NCBI GenBank assembly: GCA_026874595.1
Contig: CM049310.1
Span: 18,206,058-18,270,057, forward strand
Reading direction: 5' to 3'
DNA length: 64,000 nucleotides
From: Sipunculus nudus
Taxonomy: Eukaryota > Annelida > Sipuncula > Golfingiida > Sipunculidae
How positions within the stretch are numbered: position 1 is the stretch's first letter; every line of letters starts with the position of its first letter. Below, one piece after another: positions 56,650 to 64,000 of this stretch. Below the pieces are notes generated by a model. The model made no database searches, had not been told where the DNA came from, and worked only from the letters and a program-made list of their open reading frames with translations. A program made the translations under genes and the position numbers.

Positions 56650-59600
56650 ATTCCAAATCATCTAATATGGTTGAGGGTGTGTATTTATGTTTTTATGTAT
56701 TTATGTTAGACAATGGCCGGGCTCCTCGTATAGAATCACAAAGCATCACGCAATCCTAAATCCTTATGGTTGCAAGAAATTGTTTCAATTTCTTCTTGGG
56801 TCATTGCTCTTCGGAAAATTTGGTGGGACCGGCATATTCCCTTTGTTTGGGTGTTCCAACATCTCCACGGATTCTTCATCAATCTGCAGGGCAAGTGCAG
56901 ACAAGGCTTACTCGGTGTGATACTTTCTGCTCAGTTCCATGTCGGCTCTGTTGACCTCTTATGTTGAACTGATTGTGGCATGCAACAGACCTGGGTGGGT
57001 TTTCACGGGAGGATTTAAGAGAGCGCGCCCTACTCCTACGACCCTCAAGAAAAAAAAACTGACAAAACTAACGCTTATTACTCAAAAAGTTGATGTTATA
57101 AGACCAAAGAGATAGGAAGTCGCATGTTCAAAATTTGGAGCTGGCTGCACAATGCGATACCACGCTCTTATTGGTCTGGTTAAAATTTTTTGCTCTGTGC
57201 CCATCCTGGTTTTGGAACCCAGAAAATCTTGCTATAAAAAGCAGCGATTACACGAGAGGAGATCTGGGACGACCGCAGTTTAATAACTACTGCTTGAGTA
57301 GCGTATGTCAGTCCAAAACCTGTTGAAAGTTCTGCTGGAATAGGCAAGCAGTCGTCCTCCCGATAGTTTTAAACAGATATGTAGAGTTTTATCTGAGCAG
57401 TTTTTACTCAAGTCTTTTAACTGTGTACATGTACGTCAAAATATGATATATTGATTTTTATGAAACGCTTAAGTTTACGACTGTGTATATATTTAACAGA
57501 GGTTGAATCCGATAAAATGTTTAAAGTTTCAAGTTTCAACTTGACTGAGTGTTCCATATATGTACCTACTGACATATGTACCTACCCTCACAACACATGC
57601 GTTATTCCTACCGACCGTATGTTGCTGGTTTATCAGGTTACTTTTTTATATTCTGAGATTGACAACATGTCCATGACCGGTTTGATAACCTGCTAGCTTT
57701 AGATGTTAGCATGTCTAAAAATATACATTCAGTCTCACACTAAAAAAATGTTTGTAAGGTAATGTAAACGATCCTGCCACAAGCTCATGCATATTTTGTT
57801 GTTGACATGAATACCATGACCCGGTAATGACGCATGCGTAAAAATTCTGGGCGCTGCCTCATCTACCAAAACCAGCTGGTCTCTCCAACTGACGCCAGGT
57901 GCCGCTACTGCTCTGCACTATTACGTCTGTTATTGGACTCCATTTTTTTAATAATCCTAAAAAACGAAATTCTCGTGTGGCATGCGCAAGGAATCCCCCC
58001 AGCCACCCTCCCAGCCACCCCCCCCCCCCCCCCCCGAGACATCCGTTTCACCTGGCGTCTGTTGGAGACACAAAACAACAGCTTCACGTGGTGATTGACT
58101 TGTCTGTCGACGCGACGCACCCGTTTTAGATTAGTTTACACACTCATTCGTTTACGTTTTGTTTTAACCGGGATTTTTTGCATCTCAACACCATTAATCA
58201 ATCTTCCTGTCAGATCTCGAGTAGAGCAAGGGATTATCAGTGATCAAGCGGTTACGAGAAGAGAGAGAGGGAACGCATCTAATCGGACACCTATGTACCG
58301 CGATAACGCGGGACCCAGGTACCTGCTAGCTGACACCGTGTCACGGAAAATAACCAAGCTTGCGTTTGGTTCGGAATTTTACAATTGCATGGTTTATTTA
58401 TATATATATTTGTATTCCAGTGAGTGAGTTCAATGTACCAACCTGGTACCTACTTCCATACAGCTTTGTCAGAAATAAATATTTTTATGCCGCCGGCCTC
58501 CGCGCGGACAGATTCTTGTGGACAAGTGCAATCTCTCGTGTGATTCTCCGTAAATTCTTATTTTGGTGCGTAATTGTGGAGATTGCGCGTCCCATAATCC
58601 CGATGGCATCTAAGCAAATTTCGTAAACACAATCCGTGTACCGGCGATTTTTTCAATTATGTCCCTAGGTTGTGATCGGCGGGTTCATTGTTTCGACTTT
58701 TTTTTAAGTTTTGTCTGTCGAGCCTGATAATGTATTTTTTAATTAACGCCTGCCTTAAATTGAAGCCGGCCTTGTTAAGTCGCCGGGTCAAAGCAGCATC
58801 TGTAAAAATAAACGCCCGGGCGTCTGATCATGGAAATACGGTAAACAATGTACAGAATGATTAGGTTTCAATAATTAATTACTTCACATATTTTCACAAA
58901 ATGTCAGACTTCAATTTTTTATTATCATTCATGAAAAATTCAAATTAAAAAAAAAAATCTTTGGAGCAAAGAACAGAATTTGTCTCCTTTTAGAGACAAA
59001 GAGCGCTGTGTGCATTCTAGTGGCGCCCTGTATGATATAACTACATATCCTTCCTTTGGCCATGTAACCAAACATAATCTAGCTAACTAACCCTCAACTA
59101 AGATTCTTACTTGTTTACTTCCTCAAATAAGAACATGAAACATCATCCAGGTGCAAAGTTAGGAGGCGATGCTAGCAGTTTCTAACCAGACATGACATTT
59201 TGCTTTGGGGTCAAGGACACAGGGAGCATCCAGTTTTCAAAGTCCTTCTTCTGATTGGCTGTTTGGTTTCAGGCTCATTAATCATGGATAGGCAAGCTCA
59301 AGATATAGTGCCGGGTCCCTAAAATAGTGTCATCTGGTGAATAAAACTGAAAAAAATGGCTCAAAACGGAGCTGGTAGCTACTTGCCATTTTTATTTTAA
59401 TCAATTAAAAATGGTTGTAACACCCAGAAAAAAGACCCACGTTTGTGTATTTAAAGATAATTTTATGATTTTTTTTAAAATCTTGGTCCTCGCTATCATT
59501 TACATGAAGCCCGTATCACCGATCGGAAATGAGATGGGCTTATGTTGAACATTGACAGTTTTTTGTTAACAATACAGTTGAGCATTTCCCTAACAATATT

Positions 59601-60880
59601 TACATATATGTACCAATAAGCATAATCGCAAAAGCACATCTGTCTTGACGATTAACAAGATCCATGTTCATTAAATTTCTCGACTGTATTTCGTTTTCTA
59701 AAAAAAAATTTTAAGTTGTAATTTTGGCCTAGACTGGCCCAGTCCATGAAATAGTTATGACTGACAGAGAAATCAAACGTTCCAGTGTTGTGTCGCACTT
59801 AATATCGGTAATGCCATCTTGCGGCAACCCATATAACTAATTTTCCACTATCTGACCCTCTTATTTCATGGAATGGTAATCTTGACCGGTTCCCGGACGG
59901 TCAGCGCAACAATTCACCGCCTCGCTGAACTAAGGTCTTTTCCAGTGACGTCAGCAGTGGTCTTTCCCAGAACTTGTCCAAAACCAACATGGTTCATTCA
60001 GTCATCGCCTATTCCGGGATTCCAATTGGTTACTAATATTCCCGTTTATTTGTCTTAATATTTTTAGGCCGTCGCTTATGTTGAGTACGGTGAGACTTTA
60101 AAACACTATAACCCTCACTGTTAACGTTTATCAGACCACCAATCTTGACGGTACGCCTACAAACTCTAGCTCAGCCAATCAGCGCGAGATATTCAGGTGC
60201 ACACGCGACGAGAACAGTCAAAATGTACCGGCAGACTGAAACGATCACGTTTCGCGAGTCGCAATTTGACAGTTAATACACTGGTTCAGACAAATGCTGC
60301 CAGCTGCTCTTGTCATCTCGGCAGAGGGAATTTTACTAGACCTGTCGGTACAACATATGCGAAAGTGTCTACAATAGGTCTATGCACTTACATTTGGCCC
60401 ATGGACCGTAATATTCCTTCAGCAGAGATATATTATAGAACACGAAGGTCCATGTATGGAATACCTGAATACATAATGTCAATGCAAATGTTACCGAACG
60501 GGTTGAGTTGGGAACCGCTGTTGGGGTTCTCATGGCAACGATGCCACTCACATGAGGCGTGACGGCCTGATATTCAACTACGGGGTAAACGTCAGGTCCT
60601 CAAAGAGCCTTGTGACGCCTTAATATGCAAATATCAGAGATTCACCATACGGACTTTACAGGGCTTTAGTGATAAGAGCGTGCACTGATTTACGTCTATC
60701 GGTACATGGAATCACGTTTTAATTTAAGCATTTTATTAGTAAAATGCAAATACTAAAGCCCAGGCAAGGCTAATTTTAGCCATATTTAAATTTACTATAA
60801 TGCACATCTTGGCGATTAAAATAATTTCTTTTATACGTTATATTCCTTCCTTATTGAAACCTTTTGGTGTAAATCGTGTT
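56650..60880. other. Large stretch with no recognised gene
   Basis: No exon or repeat could be supported here. Open frames at 57834-58129 read a C run at about 58019-58035. The part 59860-60240 is less AT-rich and holds a perfect CRE site TGACGTCA (59946-59953) and a CCAAT box (60175-60179), so a promoter or first exon of an unseen gene is possible, but no coding exon was identified. Confidence 0.4.
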
Positions 60881-60883
60881 GTT

Positions 60884-63320
60884 TCAGAAATATTTGTTAA
60901 CCAAGGCAAAATGATATTGTTCTGATGACTTCAGACCAAAAATGTTTAAGGTGTTCACGTTAATAAAAAAGTGCTCGATGTAATATATTTTGTCAAAGTA
61001 ATTGCATGTGTTTTCATCCTTAATTCCCATTTTTTTTAACAATACATTCGTAGGAAAAAAAATTATGAAGAATTTTTCATAGCAAGAGCCTAGGTCTTGT
61101 TTCACGTGTACATGTTCATGGTAGAAGCCATATAGTTCAGATAATATTGGTTTTGTTTGGGGGAGGGGATATTTTTCTTCCATATTAAAACAAAATGAGG
61201 ATAAACAGTTCTGTGTTTGGGTTTAACGCGTCGTATGAGACTGACTTTCCATTTTTCTATTATTAAGGTCACTGAATTTCAACAATTTAGGCAGAGTATT
61301 TAGTTGTGCAATTGGGTGTATACGTAAAATGCTTTTACTGATGTTGCCACGAGCTGGTATTGTATCAGTATGTCTGCGCTGTTCACTAAGCATCGTTTAT
61401 CATTTTTACAAACACATTGAATCGCCAGATTCGATAAAACCTAAGATAAGCAAGAAGCCGCCCTTTATCCATCATTTAAGAAAAATGTTATTATTTGTAA
61501 TATTTTTGTTATCCCAGATAACTGGAGAGATATCTGTACGATTCTGTCGGTTAGTGTTAAGCCAGGAATGTAACACATTGCGGTAGAAGGTAGAATCTGT
61601 TGGCAGATCCTTTATAGTCTTTTGAGGCTACGTCACTTTCGAAAACACTTAGATGTCTTCCCACTTTTCAATGATAAAATAAAGGGATGTCCTTCCAGGT
61701 TTCATGTTGTCTAACTTTTGAGGAGTTTTACCGATTCTATCTTCAGGGCTTGTTGCAAGTCAAACATACCAGGCCACCTAGGCCACCTTCATCGAAAGGG
61801 GCTATTAAAACTGTTCTCTTCACTTTTTCTAAGACACGTTTCTTAATAAATTGTTTCTTCCACATAACTTTGTACATAAGTCGGTTTATCAATCAAAGCC
61901 TTTTCTGGCAGTGGTTAAGCCTGTAACACGTATATAAACTTTGGTATATAAAACGTGTTAATTAAGATATCTTTTTTTCAAATGTAGACAGGTTACGTTT
62001 ATTCCATTTATGTAACATATTTTTCGCATTACGTATTTTGTCTTGCCAGGTACTTGCCAGGTACTTTCTAAGAAAGAAGCAGTTTTGGTAGAATTAAAAT
62101 TTATTACAAGAATTTTGATATCATTTGGAGGAAAGACATTCAATTTTATGTTACTAACCTTATCTTGACATTAAGATTTTCTGCCCAACCATATAGCTTA
62201 AGTTTTAATTTAAGTCCAGTTCCACACTAGATATTTATGACAACTCCTTAAATATGGACAGGGCATTTTCGATATTATTTCTTTCTCGCTAGAAAAAAGT
62301 TGGTGTCGTCCGCCTATCGACATATCCTTGTCTCATTGCGACCGTATCCAGTTAATGGAAATTTTATTTATTTTATTTTTATTTAATTCTCAGACTTACT
62401 ATGAAAGCAATAACTTATATGGCAATGACAAAGAGTAACCAGGAAAGGGGGTACCCTGTCGGACCCCTCTTTCAACGTTGCACCATTTACTCAACCAACC
62501 ATTATATTGTACACAACTTACGCCTCTATCTCATATAACTTTTGTCCACCGTACAAAATCGGGACCTATTCCGAATCGCTTTAGAACTGAATTTAGGAAT
62601 TATTTGGACAGTCTGTCAACAGGCCTGTTTAAAATCTATTCCTAGCAAGGCTCCGTCTACATTAGCCACGTTTGTATATGTAGTGACGATTAATCTGATG
62701 GCCGTGGCAATATTTCTGCCTTTCATTAAACCTACTTGATCGAGGTTAATAAAGCTGGGCATAACTCCCTGTAATCTGATTGCAACCGTTTTAGCTTAAA
62801 TTTTATGGCCGGTATTAGGTCGCCAGTTATCGAAATTATTGTTTGGCAGTCCTTTACTTTTATGTTTTAAATTCACCACTCCTCTTTTTGTGAAATAGAT
62901 ACTTTACCTTTAGGGAAAGCGGATTGAAACTCTCAGTTAACATTTTTTTCTCAGTCGGGACCAAAATAATTTGTAAAATTCAGTCGTGAGACCGTCCAGA
63001 CCTGGCGGAGAACCGATTTTTATTCTTTTCAAGGCCTTTCCTAATTTTTGTTCGGATATCGATTTATATCATTTTCCCCGCATATCGTTCTGTTTCATTT
63101 AATTTTGATAGCTCTACGTTAATAAAAAAAATCCACGGTCAGAGGAACTGCATGACCCCCTGCTTTTCGCCCATGGACCAGTGATTGGGCGAAAAAAAAA
63201 CTTCCTACAAAAGATGGTGATCGTTCACGAAAACAATTAATATAATTAGTTTGATTAAAAACAGGATAAGACGAAAACAAATCAGGTAAGTATTGCCTGC
63301 TTACAGGAAACATTCTTAGA
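60884..63320 (-). pseudogene. L1/Tx1-like LINE ORF2 relic, heavily decayed
   Basis: Minus-strand landmarks across changing frames: SEQKLGKALKRIKIGSPPGL followed by DGLTTEFYKLFW (about 63060-62960), NNFDNWRPNT (62830), TVAIRLQGVMPSFINLDQVG (about 62780-62730), GLMKGRNIATAIRLI (62720), GALLGIDF (62640), and at the end DENTCNYFDKIYYIEHFF (about 61010-60960). This is the order of fingers, palm and C-terminal knuckle in L1-type reverse transcriptases. The YADD box was not found intact, and there are many stops. It may be related to the LINE tail in the deaminase intron. Confidence 0.7.
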
Positions 63321-63440
63321 CGAATAAGCGTTCTTAAAAAATTCCATTCTTAAAAAATGCAATTGAGTAATGTTACAGATATCTGTTACATGTGTTGCTG
63401 ACACTTTGTTCTTTGGGCGCACGCATAGCTCTTTGCTATA

Positions 63441-63825
63441 GGCGCTGTCACACTCTAGCGTATAGAGCCAGCGTATGACGAACGTGTCGAATATTTCGAA
63501 AAATTGTTTATACGCACAATTTTTCAGCGTATGAGGTCGATTTTCGGTTAATGACCGTTAGAGTTACGTGAGCCTAGCGTACCGTCAGCGTATGAGGAAC
63601 GTATGAGGAGCGTAAAATTCATACGTCGGCATACGCTGGAAAATTTTGTGCATGTTCAAAAAATTTTTTGGCCAAAAGCGTACATAAGCGTACACAGACG
63701 TACCCCGGCGTACTAGAAACGTATTTCAGCGTACCCCTAGCGTGTTTCAGCGTATGTCAGCGTATACCCAAAAAGTCCATACGTTCCTCATACGCAGGCT
63801 CTATACGCTAGAGTGTTACAGCGCC
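63441..63825. mobile_element. 385-bp element with 45-bp inverted ends and GCGTA clusters
   Basis: The left end (63441-63485, GGCGCTGTCACACTCTAGCG onward) is mirrored by 63781-63825 with three mismatches in 45 bp. The interior carries about sixteen GCGTA/TACGC motifs and many ACGT cores in both orientations. No coding frame is seen. No convincing target-site duplication is visible. A short non-autonomous DNA transposon (MITE) is the simplest reading. Confidence 0.8.
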
Positions 63826-64000
63826 TTATGACAGCATCGCCTGGCCGGGTGCTGGCCCACGTGTGAACCCTGGCATGTAAAGACACAGCGCTCGTCTGGA
63901 ATTTTCTGGGCAATTCGAGCTCATAGAGCGCGTGTCTTGTTTTGTTCTTTGGGCGGGAGTGTATTATGTATTATTGGGTTCTTTGGATTGTTCGTGAAAT

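Noticed and set aside
60197-60562. 121-codon open frame as a gene
   Set aside because: No motif, no splice support, and another frame overlaps it on the opposite strand.

Overview
The window is eukaryotic, AT-rich and intron-bearing, and most of it is mobile and repetitive DNA. It looks like a marine invertebrate, most probably a mollusc or another lophotrochozoan. This is inferred from animal-type split genes with GT-AG introns, (AT)n microsatellites, tRNA-derived SINE-like repeats and relics of several animal transposon groups. No feature fixes the species. There are no operons, Shine-Dalgarno sites or dense coding.

Three host genes can be read in full. (1) 8749-26249, plus strand: a guanine-deaminase-like amidohydrolase in 13 coding exons (430 codons plus stop). 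All splice phases agree and all metal-binding residues are present, but the substrate-binding Arg of the family's PRF motif is missing. (2) 29416-35873, minus strand: a secreted GH18 chitinase in 9 coding exons (513 codons plus stop). It has a signal peptide, an intact catalytic motif, a Thr/Ser/Pro linker and a C-terminal chitin-binding domain, with a TATA box upstream. (3) 54874-56412, plus strand: a single-exon, membrane-anchored UDP-glycosyltransferase (512 aa) with a changed donor-sugar residue. A broken, duplicated scrap of a related glycosyltransferase lies at 28137-28362. The three genes show no sign of a shared pathway.

Layout. 1-8700: repeats, including a 146-bp tandem array, a hairpin-headed element, microsatellites, a pogo-type DNA transposon relic and a reverse-transcriptase relic. 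8749-26249: the deaminase gene, whose introns hold an L1-like LINE tail, SINE-like copies and a 2-kb element built of 280-bp tandem units. 26250-29400: microsatellites and the glycosyltransferase relic. 29416-36000: chitinase. 36420-39500: an interspersed repeat split by a 1.85-kb element with long inverted ends, then a 26-bp minisatellite with higher-order structure. 42000-52820: a mosaic of duplicated blocks (A, B, C). One A-B pair is separated by 6.9 kb holding an internally deleted CR1-like retrotransposon, a G-tract minisatellite and a decayed ISXO2/Merlin-type transposase; the other A-B pair is fused. 54288-56412: an inverted-repeat element directly upstream of the glycosyltransferase. 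56650-60880: no recognisable gene. 60884-63320: a decayed L1-like reverse transcriptase. 63441-63825: a compact element with 45-bp inverted ends and many GCGTA motifs.

Every family name rests on motifs read by eye. No database search was run.
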